The translations under genes and the position numbers were made by a program. Of a stretch of 64,000 nt of DNA, positions 1 through 11,400 are shown piece by piece. Position 1 is the stretch's first letter. Every line of letters starts with the position of its first letter. This DNA is from Coptis chinensis (Eukaryota; Streptophyta; Magnoliopsida; Ranunculales; Ranunculaceae). The notes below the pieces were generated by a model. The model was not told where the DNA came from, did no database searches, and worked only from the letters and a program-made list of their open reading frames with translations. Where the stretch lies: assembly GCA_015680905.1 (NCBI GenBank), contig CM027378.1:106723501-106787500 (forward strand). The letters are read 5' to 3'.

Positions 1-588
1 ACACCTGAATATCAAATATAACTTCATCAGATCTAAGATAGGAGATTTGTACCTTAAGCCAGAGCATATAGACATGGGGGTGGCATGTAAAGGATGAGGA
101 GTACTTGTGTAGGATGATCTAGCCGGAGGTCTTTGTATCTCTTGTGGATTCTCTCCAATAATGTTTTCTTGATTCCTTAGGTGGACCCTTTTTTCTGTAC
201 CATTTTATCAGAGCTTCAGACCTTCTATCATTTTACTTGATTCTCTTATAAAGTGGTCTTTTGTCATTCTCTGTGACTTCCATACAGATACAAATCAGCT
301 CTCTGAACTCTTGAAACAATAGTTTTCGGCGTCAGTAAGGAAGATGTACGTCCTCAGGAGAAAAATCTCTACTAATCACAGTATCACACCCGGCTCAAAA
401 ATATGGCAGAGTTGATCCCTATCCCCACAAAAAGATAACTCTTACCCCCAATACAGAATACTACTTCCACAACGAGAACTACACTTTTTATTTGCGTCCT
501 ATTTCTATCTTGAAGATAAGTTGATTTTTGTATGTACTCTAGTTCAGTAATCTCTGTACACCCCCTTTTTTTTTTAAGTGAGCAGTGT
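1..588. other. Flanking DNA, no gene recognised
   Basis: This is AT-rich sequence left of the TA tract and the large MULE. I looked for reading frames and splice-like blocks on both strands and found nothing that resembles a known protein. It may be the outer part of the same decayed CACTA element seen to the right of the MULE, because the bases just before the TA tract (cagtgtta) loosely resemble a CACTA end. That is a weak inference. Confidence 0.3.

Positions 589-617
<29 letters not shown>
589..617. repeat. (TA)n microsatellite at left edge of MULE
   Basis: An uninterrupted TA run of about 29 bases directly abuts the first base of the left terminal inverted repeat. A shorter TA tract (17768-17774) abuts the other end of the element. 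This suggests insertion into a TA repeat rather than a normal 9-bp MULE target duplication. Confidence 0.9.
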
Positions 618-621
<4 letters not shown>

Positions 622-2684
622 TTGTCTAGGGTGGCACTCTTATACTGACACCCTTATCTCACTCTTCTCTTGAGCCGTCGGATCTCGCACTCAAGATCTG
701 AAGATCTCAATGAGGGTAAAAACGTATTTTCCTCATCATCTTCTCAAAAAAAGAAAAAAAAAAACCGATCTAACAAAAAAAAAAAACCGAAATTGGGTTC
801 TCTCTCTCTACGGCTCTCTCGGCTTCTTCTTCTCATCATTTGGCAATTCGGTTTCTTCATTTGGTTTCTTCTTCTCTGACAGGTATCATTTGGCAATTCA
901 ACTATAGTGCACTTTTGGTTATGGTGCTTGCCTATTGGAACGTTTTAATTGACACTTGGATTGTCATTATACCATAAAAACTTGAATTTTGATTTAATTT
1001 AGGTTGCTATGATTATAGTTATGATTGATCAACTCGTTTAAAGACGGCGACAATTTCGGTGAACTCTGTCGTATTCTTCATGCCGTATTCTGTCAGAGTT
1101 CGGTGAACTCTGTCGTATTCTTCATGCCGTGATACTCGCCAGAGTTCGGTGAACTCGTCAGATTCTTCATGCCGTGATTCGGCCGAGAGTTTTGAACTCT
1201 TTCGAAGTTCGGTGAACTCGTCGTATTCTTCATGCCGTGATTCGTCAGAGTTTTGAACTCTGTCAGAGTTCGGTGAACTCTGTCGTATTCTTCATGTCGA
1301 TTCGCCGAAGTTCGGTGAACTCTGTCGAAGTTTTGAACTCTTTCGAGTTCGATGAACTCTTTCGTATTCTTCATGCCGTGATTCTCGTCGGAGTTTTGAA
1401 CTCGTCGGAGTTCGTGAACTCTATCGAGTTTTGAACTTTTCGAGTTTTGAACTCTGTCGAGTTCGTTTAAAGTAGCATATTCGGTAAACTCGTAGATGAT
1501 ACGTAAGAGTTTTAAACTCTTTCGAGTTCGTGAACTCGTGTCGTATTCTTCATGCCGATTCTCAGCCGAGTTTTGAACTCGTCGAAGTTCGATTGAACTC
1601 GTCGTATTCTTCATGTCGATTCGCCGAGTTTTGAACTCGCCGAAGTTCGGGTGAGTTCGTGAACTCGCCGAGTTTTTTGAACTCGCCGAGTTCGGTGAAC
1701 TCGTCAGTATTCTTCATGCCGTATTCGCCGAGTTTTGAACTCTGTCGCCGAAGTTCGGTGAACTCTATCGAGTTTTGAACTCTTTTCGAAGTTTTGAACT
1801 CTGTCGAGTTCATGAATTTATCGAGTTTTGAACTCTGTCGAGTTCGTTGAAGTTAGCATATTCGGTAAACTCGCCGAGTTCGGTGAACTCGTCGAGTTTT
1901 GAACTATGTCGTGATTCGCCGAGTTTTGAACTCTTTTCGAGTTCGTTTGAACTCGCCGTATTCTTCATGCCGATTCTATTCGCCGAGTTTTGAACTCTTT
2001 TAGAGTTGATGAACTCGTCGTATTCTTCATGCCGTGATCTCGCCGAGTTTTGAACTCGCCGAAAGTTTGAACTCTTTCGAGTTTTGAACTCTTTCAGAGT
2101 TCGTGAACTCGTCGTATTCTTCATGCCGAGTTGAACATCAGAGTTTTGAACTCGTCGAAGTTCGATTGAAGAGCATATTCGGTGAACTCTTTCGAAGTTT
2201 TGAACTCGCCGTATTCTTCATGCCGATTCGTCCGAAGTTTTGAACTCGTTCGAAGTTGATGAAGTAGCATATTCGGTGAACTCTTTTCGAGTTTTGAACT
2301 CGTCGATTCTTCATGCCAGATTCGTCGAAGTTTTGAACTCTGTCGGGAGTTCGTGAACTCTAATCGAAGTTTTGAACTTCGTCGAAGTTCGAAGTTTTGA
2401 ACTAACATATTTGGTGAACTTTGTCAGAGTTTTGAACTCTGTCAGAGTTCGGTGAACTGACAGAGTTCGGTGAACTAGCATATTCGGTGAACTCTGTCAG
2501 AGTTTTGAACTCGGCGAGTTCGGTGAAGTAGCATATTTGGTTAACTCTCGGTCAGAGTTTTGAACTCTTCGAGTTTTGATGTTTAAGTTATTTACACTGT
2601 TTATGTACATTGGGATTTTTGACTGTTTAAGTTATTTATATTTTTAATTTTTTCGATTTATAGAAATGGAGACAGAGACATCAA
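618..2684 (+). repeat. Left terminal inverted repeat of MULE
   Basis: About 2.07 kb. From outside inward it holds the conserved terminus, a purine/pyrimidine-rich block with GAAGATGAG-like motifs, the palindrome array (about 1040-2590), and a unique segment ending with the transposase start codon at 2666. The inner boundary is where the match to the right TIR stops, just after gagacatcaa. The inner 180 bases match the right TIR closely, while the arrays differ in length between the two sides. Confidence 0.85.
1040..2590. repeat. Palindromic short-repeat array in left TIR
   Basis: Dense irregular tandem array built from three small units: gagttttgaactc, gagttcggtgaactc (both imperfect palindromes, gagtt..aactc) and gtattcttcatgccg. 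Several dozen copies occur with variable spacing, often joined by gtcg or gccg. The long open frames on the minus strand here are a by-product of the repeat and carry no recognisable protein. Such an array can form many small hairpins. It lies between the TIR terminus and the transposase start, where the promoter would be expected. Confidence 0.9.
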
Positions 2685-5600
2685 TCAATATCGAAGAAGA
2701 CGTAGTTAGGTCTTCGTCTACTAAAGCCCCTATTCAAGGCACGCAAACATTAGCTGCTCCTTATATAGGAATGACTTTTACAAGTGTTGACGAGGCAAAG
2801 ACTTATTACAAAGAGTATGGTTAACAAGAGGGATTTGAGACTCGTGTTCGGACGACTTCCAAGCAACAAAATCAGGTGGATTTGGTTAGTGGTTGTTTAC
2901 TGGTTTGCTCACGTGAATGGGTTTGAGATGAAGTCCGATCAAGAAATACATCAACTATCGATGTGGTTGCCAAGCTAGAATTAAATTATTAAGAAAAGAA
3001 TGCATGAAGAGATATATGAGAGGTTGCTCATAATGACCATAGTCACGGTCCGGTGACCCCATCGAAGAGAATTTGCATGAAAACTAACAAACATATGCCC
3101 GAAGCGGTGAAGTGCTTGACCGAGATATTTAGTGATAAATGGTTTATCCGTTGGGGAAAGTGGCATCTGTTTTCCATGGAAAGGAAGTTGGGTTTACACG
3201 CGAAGAAAGATTGTTGGAACCATTATTATGGTTTGACCGTAAAGATGCCTAAAGAAGGTGATGCAAAGCTGCCGCGGTTGCAATATTTTATGCAGAAGAG
3301 TCTTTGAGGATCTCCGGTTCTATTACGCTTATTGATTTAGATGAAAATGGGATTTGCGGTGAACTTTTCCGGGTTCATGGGAGGTCTCGATGCCGTATAT
3401 GAATATTTGGGGATGTTGTGTCTTTTGATACCACATATCGTACCAATGCATATTCCATGCCTTTTGCCCCTTTTACTGGAGTCAACCATCATTATCAGTC
3501 GATTCAGTTTGGTTGTGCATTGTTGCTTGATGAGACAGAAGATACATTCATATGGCTATTTAAGGCCTGGCTTGCAGCCATGGGTGGTCGTGCGCCAACT
3601 GCAATCATCACTGACCAGGATAGAGCGATGACAGCAGCCATTGCCAAAGTGTTTCCTAATACTCGTCATCGTTACTGTCTTTGGCATATTATGCAGAAAT
3701 TCCAAGAGAAGATGTCATTTACCAAATTTGAGACATTGGTGGCGAGGTTGAAGAACACTATTTCTTTTAGTATAGGATTGTTGATTTTGAGAGAAGATGG
3801 TGTACAATCATTGAGAAGTATGAGTTGTCCGAAAATCCTTGGTTGACAGAGATATATTCAATGCACGGGAGAAATGGGTTCCTTGTTATCTCAAGATAGC
3901 ACCTTTTTTCTTTGGTACTAATCGGGTCGAAGTGAATCGATGAATGCTCATTATGACTAGTTTGTCAATTCGACGACTAACGCTTTATGCGGTTTGTACA
4001 TGGTAATGAGAAGTCTTTGGCTTTGCTTGCTAGGAAAGAAAGAGATTCTCGATTACCACACCGAAAGCATAGTTCACTTGATTGTGCCTAACGATGCTTT
4101 CATCCTTATGCATGCCTTGAAGGTCTATCGATCTCAATATTCAATAAATTTAAAGAACAACTAGAAAAGGCAAAGATGGAGTACAAAATTGATGGGGAAC
4201 AAATTGGCCAATGTATGGAACCGAAGCTACATGGTGAAATGGAGAGACCCGTTTGAAGAATTCTGTTTGGAGAGTGAGTTTCGATAGAGGAACCTTAGAG
4301 GAGAATGAATGCAAGTACTTTCAGTTTATGGGTTTGCTTTGTGGTCATATCTTAAAGGTTTTATGCGCTTCTGAGATTGAAGAGATTCCAAACCATTTTA
4401 GATTGACGCGGTGGATGCAAAAGTCTAACACTTATAGATGGGAGTTTGATCTTTGGATTTGTGGTGGGGAATGTCTCAAATGAACCTTTGAGAGTGGCTC
4501 ATTCTATCAAGGTTGCTTCAAGTGTGAAACTTACGATCGTCGCGATACTTTTGAGGGTTATTCATATTTTATTGAAAAGATTGGTGAAATGGCTATTGAA
4601 ATTTCAAAGTTTAATGAGACTTCCTACAAAGGAGGCTTGAAGTTCAGAGCCTCAATTCTTGAGCCTCGGTTCTGAGAGCCTTGATACCTTCGGTTAATAC
4701 ATCACGAGGTTTTTTATTTGAATGTTTAATTTGATATAAATTTAGTGTTTAATTCGGTGTTTAATTTGATATAAATATTTATTTTAATTCGGTCTTTATT
4801 TCAGCTATTGATTTTGAATCCCAACATTTTTCAAACAAAGGGAAGAAGAAAGCGGATAGATGGAAATCCCCCAAAGAGATAGCCCTAAACAATTCGGGGA
4901 AGAAAGTGTCACAGATGTGGACGATTGCTAACCATGACTCCTCGAGAAATTGTCGAGAGGAGAAAAATAATAACGTAATCTGTCGATTGTAAGTATAGCT
5001 TTATTCAAAACTCTTTGATTCTAAATGTTCACTAGTTCTAATGATATTTTATCTGGCGTCATGGACTTCATTGATGTTTGGACTTGTTAAGAGTGGTTTA
5101 GATATGGCACCTTGTTAGAGTTTTATCAAGTGTTGTTAAGTTGAACTATGTCGAGGGTTGTGTTCCATTGCATCATTATGTCCATTGGATAGTATCTAAT
5201 GTTGTGCGCTAGCTAGGCTCTAGATAGGAAACATCATAATGATAGACCGGTGCTTTTTGATAACTTCTTTCTCCCTTTTTATTTTCAAAGTTCAATATTC
5301 TTGGTTTAGGTTACATTTGGGGAGTTTAATTAGAATGATGTTCTAATCTCATTGATGTTGTAGAAAAGAGAAGTATGGCTCAAGGAGAAATGGAGAATCT
5401 GGGAGGCAAAGCTTTGCTTTAGGTAAAAATACTGCCTACTCATCCATTTCGTTTCCAGCATTTTCGACTTTGCATCGGTCGATCTTCAGTCTTTTCATCA
5501 TTCTTTGCGGTTATGTTTTCGATTGCTTCTGAGTTCCACAAGATGCCACGTATCACTTTGCCACCTTGACTATGCACCATTTGAAGAAAAGGCGTCAAAA

Positions 5601-5760
5601 TTGAGTTATTAGCTACAACGGGAGAAATTGTCGTGAAAAGAGCGCAGAGAAGAAGCGAAGTGTTGAAAGAAGCCGGAGAAGTTGAAGAGCTGAAACTTGG
5701 AGTGAAAGGCTTGAACAAGCCAAAGCTAGGTGTCAAAAGGCGAGGCTATACTTGTTGCTA
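2666..5760 (+). pseudogene. FAR1/FHY3-type MULE transposase (decayed)
   Basis: A MULE transposase of the lineage that gave rise to the plant FAR1/FHY3 regulators; an active protein would cut and paste the element in the nucleus. Starting at ATG 2666 (METETSINIEED), the frames read an N-terminal FAR1 DNA-binding region (about 2780-3080, TPSKRICMKTNKHMPEA at its end). The MULE catalytic core follows (3420-3710) with FDTTYRTNAYSMPFAPFTG and AIITDQDRAM, which carry the first two acidic catalytic residues, then the conserved RHRYCLWHIMQKF. The tail of the core is SESMNA-like at about 3940. A SWIM-type zinc motif (CKYFQFMGLLCGHIL, 4310-4360) and a frameshifted zinc knuckle (CHRCG .. NHDSSRNC, 4910-4960) come next. 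The frame weakens after about 5030, and the end near 5760 is approximate. Many stops and shifts make it non-functional. A related intact FRS host gene is excluded by the TIR context and the decay. Confidence 0.85.
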
Positions 5761-6059
5761 ATTCATTCCGATGTGCTTAAATGTTGTAATACGAACAATA
5801 ATATTTGGGATTGCATAAAGCATTTTGATGTGCTTATTATAAATGTTATTGTTGTTTGTTAAAGCGTGCCCACTTGCAATTTTGTTTCGTAAGTTGATAT
5901 GATGTATTGATGCGGATACTATACCACCAATTATAATGCTAACGTTTTGTCAATAACAAATTTACCTCAACTCATATGATCATCAATGAACATCAACACA
6001 AACAAACCAAACCGATAAATTGCCAAAACATCAACATCAACGATATGGACTTAATACGG

Positions 6060-7230
6060 CCATATCGTTTGGATTTAATTTGGATAAAAATGGGCGTGTA
6101 ATCTGTTTGGAAAATGGCATAGCCACACCGTTTGGACTTAGTCCCAAAGCGGCATGCCACACCGTTTGGTACTAAGGCCAAACGGTAGCCATGCCGTTTG
6201 GTACTAAGTCCAAGCGGTGTGGCCATGCCGTTTGGGACAAAGTCCAAAGCAGACACGCCATTTTTTGCAAGTTCAAAGTCCAAACGGCATGGCTGAACCG
6301 TTTGCCTTAGTCTCAAAGCGGCATGGCCACACCGTTTGGAACTAAGGCCAAGCGGTGCTGGCCATGCCGTTTGGACTTTGAACTTTGTCCCAAAATGGTG
6401 TGTCTGTTTGGACTTTGTCCCAAACGGCATGGTTACACCGTTTGGCCTTAGTTCCAAGCGCCATTTTTTTTGCACCGTTCAAATACTAAAAACCAAGCGG
6501 CAATTGTGGCCATGCCGTTTGGGACTAAGTCAAACGGTGTGGCCATGCCGTTGGGGACAAAGTCCAAACAGACACGCCATTTTTTGCAAGTTCAAAGTTC
6601 AAAGTTTTGGTTTTTTAGTCTCAACGGCATACACCGTTTTGAACTAAGGCCAAAAGCGGTCCGCCATGCCGTTTGACTTTGAACTTGCAAAAATGGCACA
6701 CCGTTTGGACTTAGTTCCCAAACGGCATGGCCACACCGTTTGGTACTAATACCAAACGGTGTGGCCATGCCGTTTGGGACTAAGTCCAAACGGTCTGGCC
6801 ATGCCGTTTGGGACAAAGTCCAACCGGAACCGCCATTTTTTTTCAAGTTCAAAGTCAAACGGCATGGCCACACCGTTTGGCCTTAGTTCCAAACGGTGTG
6901 GCCATGCCGTTTGAGACTAAGGCCAAACGGTGTGGCCATGCCGTTTGGACTTTGAACTTGCAAAAAAAAATGGCGTGTCTGTTTGGACTTTGTCCCAAAC
7001 GGCATAACCGCTTTGGACTTAGTACCCAACGGCTTGGACTTAGTACTAAGCGGTGTGGCCATGCCGTTTGGGACTAAGTCCAAACAGACACGCCATTTTT
7101 TTTGCAAGTTCAAAGTCCAAACAGACACGCCATGCCGTTTGGGACAAAGTCTGAACAGACACGCCATTTTTTTTGCAAGTTCAAATCCAAACGATATGGC
7201 CACACCGTTTGGTGTGACCACACCGTTCAA
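6060..7230. repeat. Palindromic satellite (CCAAACGG ... CCGTTTGG)
   Basis: About 1.17 kb of irregularly repeated, near-perfect palindromes of the form ccaaacggtgtggccatg followed by ccgtttgg, separated by short spacers such as gactaagt or gacaaagt. A second recurring unit, ttgaacttgcaaaaaaaatg, is interspersed. Because the repeat reads almost the same on both strands, long open frames appear on both strands but encode only repeat-derived peptides. It lies just downstream of the transposase pseudogene inside the MULE and is unlike the palindrome array in the TIRs. Confidence 0.9.
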
Positions 7231-8490
7231 GAGGCAAAAAACATATCTTTTGTGTTTTGGCAAAAACATTCGCGTCATCGCATTAGATTTTTGTGTTTTG
7301 GTAAATAACATTGGGATTTTTGCAAATAACATTGGGATTTTTGTGTTCATTAGAGATACTAATAGAGATAACATTGGGACATTAGAGATAATATTGGGAC
7401 AATGTTCGCATTAGATTATTAATAGAGATACCGATCGACAAATTAAAATGCGCAAATTGTCGGAGAGCACAAGAAGAGCCATTGAATGGATATAAACTGA
7501 GATCTAAGCAAAGCACATACGCGCAGCCCTGGTAAGTAGTATAACTGTTTACTCCACTGACAGCAGACGTCCTATTAAAATCAATGCCTGCTAATAGCAG
7601 AAACATAACCAAAGGCAATGTGACATGAAATACATGAAACCCTAGGATCTTAAGTGAACATGAAAAGAATGACAAGTCCAAAGCAAGATCACTATCATTT
7701 CATATTTCAACAATGTGAAATACATTGTCTGAATTACATTGTCTGAATTACTGAACATAAAGTTATACATTGCCATGTGAAATACATTGTCCAGACTGAA
7801 CATAAAGCTAAGTTGCTACATATCAACAACTTGCACTTACAAAAGAGTCCTAACATAACATTTTTTTACTACAAAGAGATTTCCAATCTAACTTTCTGAC
7901 TTTATCTCCTTCCTGCAAAACAAAAAAATTGAATAAACAGATCAGTCAAGCAAAGTTAAATCAAACTGCTTTATTAAGGTATGACAGAAAAACTAACCTC
8001 TCCACTTGCTTCCTCATGTTCACCATCTTCCGCCACCACCATTTGCCTAATTACCCCCCAATAAAAACACATGAATCAGTATAAATAGTACCACATATGT
8101 CAAATCCAACACCAAATCTAGAAACCTCATTGATTGGAAAACTCTTGAACTTAAGTCATGATCAACTCTCAAAAGAACAAAGAAAGACAAATGCCAATAA
8201 ACACTCCCCGCATCATCTCAACTAACACAAACTGAAAAGTAAAGCAAAACCCGCATCATCTCAAATGCCAATAAACACTCCCCGCATCATCTCAACTAAC
8301 ACAAACTGAAAAGTAAAGCAAAACCAGCATCATCTCAAATGCCAATAAACACTCCCCGCATCATCTCAACTAACACAAACAAACCATTTCCATTTCCAAC
8401 ACTCGTCCCAACACAAGATAAAAGGAGGTAAACTAACCAAACTAACCACTAAACCCTAAACTAACCAAACTCAACATACCTAAATCCTAT
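7231..8490. other. Non-coding interval with small direct repeats
   Basis: No supported gene. Short direct repeats occur at 7290-7410 (variants of aataacattgggatttttg) and around 7710-7800 (variants of gtgaaatacattgtctgaa). The interval may contain the 3' end or untranslated region of the minus-strand PMD gene. Confidence 0.5.
8187..8390. repeat. 74-bp tandem repeat, about 2.7 copies
   Basis: The unit beginning atgccaataaacactccccg recurs at 8191, 8265 and 8339, an exact 74-base period with very little divergence, ending with a partial copy. The near identity suggests recent slippage or unequal exchange. Confidence 0.95.
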
Positions 8491-10940
8491 GCTCCTTCAC
8501 GATATCGTCCGCCAATGAACTTGCACCGGGTCAAATTGTATGCCTCCATGAACTCGTTCTGTGCATCCTCTGGAATCGCCCACCCTTTGATTGCGGGCCT
8601 TGATTGAGCAAGCGAGAAATTTCATCGACGACGGGTCTTTGTCAAAATTAAAACACAAAACTACATTAGTATATACATTTACATTTATAAAATACCAAAA
8701 CAAAACAAAACAAAAATTAACGTTGTAAGATATTAACTCTTTGGGATTATGATATGGAAGACTCGTAGGGAGTAGTGACTAAGATGATCGGGGTTTATCA
8801 TTCGAATATGACTATTGTTTTCATTACCAACTCATGTATCTACTAACACACTCCCATGGATAAGGCGGAATGGGTCCGCGTTGTTCAAGTTGAATCAAGT
8901 GATTACGCCAATTACTCCGGTAGGAAGACGCAATATTAAATTTCATCATCATACCAGCGTCCGAAGTAGTTAAGCGTCGAAGTCTTTGGTTTGGGGGATC
9001 CGAGGGTACAAAACGCATATATGACCCAAACCGGCCGACACAACCCTCGCAGAACATTTCTTGCTTCGACATTATCAAGAAAGCATATAAATCCCTCGAA
9101 AAATGCTATTTCATCCACGGCCGTGTAGCTCGGACTTCAACATAGGGATACCATTCAACTGTCAAATAGCATATGATCGAGGAAATTAATCATTAATCAC
9201 ATACTAATAATATTAATTAATAAATAAAACTATTTACATACAAAAATGCTTACATCGGTACAAGTCATATTATCAATGGTGGCTCGGGTATACTTCAAAT
9301 GCATTTGTTGTGCTAGCATAAAAAAGATCGAGTAAGCGAAAGTACCTATTAGCACGGGACATGCTCAAATGATAGTCCTCATTTGGGTATGGCACGAACA
9401 CTTTGAGGAAGTACTCATAAATCCATGCCTACATTAATATAGACATCGAAGTTAATATTGTAATAGATAGATAAAATTGACATTGAAAAGAAAAACAAAA
9501 AACTAATACGTAGGAGAGTGAAATAGCACGAAACACCCTTCACCTTGGCACTTGTGGCAGTCCCAAGACCCCGGTACAAGTAAGCCCGACGGCGCACCCC
9601 ACGCGTAGTCTCGATCTCGGCAAATTTCGAAAAAAGCGATCTCGGATAACAAAGCGGAACTAGGTTCAGGCGTGTCGGTGAAGGTGGTACATCCAAAGAA
9701 AAATAACGGATAAGCTCTCACAGCAAACTGCACCTCTTTTTGGGTTGACGCCTTCTTCACAACAACCCCATTTTCATCACGTAAATCTTCATCTCTTACC
9801 TTCCCAGCAAACTGCTTCATCAAGAAATCCATCCTAACTTTGGAAGTGAACTTATTGGATTTCATCTCCGCATCTATCTTATCCATGGGTATGCCAAGAT
9901 TTTTGTGGAGGAGTCTTTTTGTTTGTTCCAAGGTCAAATCAGTGTCCCCGATCCTTTGCTTTTGCCCTCGATCGAACTCCTAAGAGTTGGGAAACATCGC
10001 CCAACGTGATTGTCATCTAAGCCCCACGGCATATGAAGCGTGTTGGTCTGCGGATGCCACCTCTCCACAAACGCAGAGACCAACCACGGGATCCGATGCT
10101 GTATACACCTAAGACCAAAGCACATAAGCCGGTCCTTTGAAGCTCCACGTGAAAAGTAGAACCGGTCGAACACTCTCCTCTGATATCCCATTGTACCAAC
10201 TTGTTGAGGTGCCCATGGCACTTCAACACCCCTCGCTCCGCCTAAAACAACAAAAACTTAGTATTAATGTATGCACAAGTTTTAAGTAATACAAAATTTA
10301 AATACTAATAGACACTATATGATAATATTACCACCCCTCCCAAACATCACGAGCCGTTGCTGCTTTGCATAGTCATACAACGGATGTGACACACAAGGGC
10401 CACCTCCATAAACACCTCTCTTGAACTCCAAGTCATTGTTAGACTTTCTCACAATATTCACCGGAGGTGCGGTACATGGACTTCCTCGTCATCCTCATCC
10501 TCCTCCTCCGTCCTCTTCCTCCTTCGTCGGTCTCCTCTTACGCATCATCAACACCCTCTTCTTCACTATCGGATGACTTAGAACTACACTCTTCCCACGA
10601 TCCATATTTACGTCATGGTCATCTACATCTACATCTACATCTACATCTACATCTAAATCTAAATCTACATCTACATCTACTACATCTACATCACTCATCT
10701 CTCCCCCCCTTTCTTCTCTTTTAATTTCCTAACTCTACACCACTTACAACATTCTTTGGGATCATCCGCTTTCCGATCCCCTAATTAACCGATGCGAAGT
10801 GGTTGTTCTCCTTCCTCTTTTTCTCGGGCTCCTCATCGCGACCGAACTACTACTCCCCCACCTAACAACTTCTTAGCACCCGTGAAAACACTTTTTTTGC
10901 TGCATTCTTCACATTCAGATTCTTTGTTCGAGGCATTGCT
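8490..10940 (-). pseudogene. Plant mobile domain (PMD, aminotransferase-like) gene, degraded
   Basis: Members of the PMD family include the nuclear proteins MAIN and MAIL1, which partner a PP7-like phosphatase; many copies ride on transposons. Reading the minus strand from the right, a possible start MPRTKN lies near 10937, then an acidic stretch of Asp-Val repeats (10690-10615). Family motifs follow: FVERWHPQTNTLHMPWG at about 10080-10030, a segment ending SIEGK (about 9970), FAVRAYPLFFFGCTTFTD (about 9720-9670), DYAWGA (about 9600), AWIYEYFLKVFVPYPNEDY (9430-9375), VEWYPYVEVRATRPW (about 9160-9115) and PYPWECVSRYMSW (8865-8825). Splice-like junctions occur, for example before AWIYEYF. Frameshifts and stops break it. 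It lies opposite to the transposase inside the MULE, so it is transposon cargo or a transposon-associated copy. The N-terminal start and the left boundary are uncertain. Confidence 0.75.
10615..10690. repeat. (ACATCT)n hexamer repeat
   Basis: About twelve copies of acatct with a few aaatct variants. In the PMD gene on the minus strand they encode the Asp-Val repeat of the acidic region. Copy number is likely unstable. Confidence 0.9.
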
Positions 10941-11400
10941 ACAAAATAAATAGGAGTTAAAAATAAGACATTCAACTAATTCAAATTGTTGCAATACCAA
11001 CGTGAAAAAAAACAAAGAGCGAAATAAAAAGGTGTGCATGCCAATCTATATCTAAGGTGTGCATGTATCTAGGCAAACTATACTCCTCTATTAAATCCCC
11101 TCCACACACTAACAAAAAACCCAATCTAATTCAAGCATGCGAAATCGACTAGGAAAACTTTTGCGAGAAGCGACTCATGTAAAACTTTAAAGCCGCCATG
11201 GAGATAATGAACATCGAAAAAAGAAGCACATTTGTAAAAGCGAAAATAGTCGACGCGGCATAAGAGAAAGACAATATAAGACATCGTGATTAGGAAAACT
11301 AGCAAGTCGGGTAACCTCTTTTAGTTTATGCGGCGTGTGAGTTGAAATTTTACAACATCTAAACTTAAAAGAATTTCTTAGGCCATAAGCTTTTATTAAG
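10941..11400. other. Interval without recognised gene
   Basis: Sequence right of the probable start of the minus-strand PMD gene, where its promoter or 5' untranslated region would lie. I see no motif that I can name. Short duplicated words (ggtgtgcatg at 11030 and 11056) are present. Confidence 0.4.

Noticed and set aside
1093-2408. Long minus-strand open frames rich in ELRRVQNS-like repeats
   Set aside because: They are translations of the palindromic repeat array in the MULE TIR, with no independent coding evidence.
2666-4640. Functional host FAR1-RELATED SEQUENCE gene
   Set aside because: Multiple stops and frameshifts, plus position inside long TIRs, indicate a MULE transposase pseudogene.
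5440-5736. 98-codon minus-strand frame
   Set aside because: It overlaps the tail of the transposase region, where the plus strand has the better-fitting Lys/Glu-rich frame; no motif on the minus strand.
5993-7414. Overlapping open frames on both strands up to 163 codons
   Set aside because: They arise because the palindromic satellite avoids stops on both strands; the peptides are repeat-derived.
6060-8390. Repeats with spacers that could suggest a CRISPR array
   Set aside because: Plant nuclear context, irregular palindromic units and near-identical 74-bp tandem copies without unique spacers do not fit CRISPR.
10495-10698. Separate Asp-Val-rich protein
   Set aside because: Best read as the acidic, hexamer-encoded region of the PMD pseudogene, not an independent gene.
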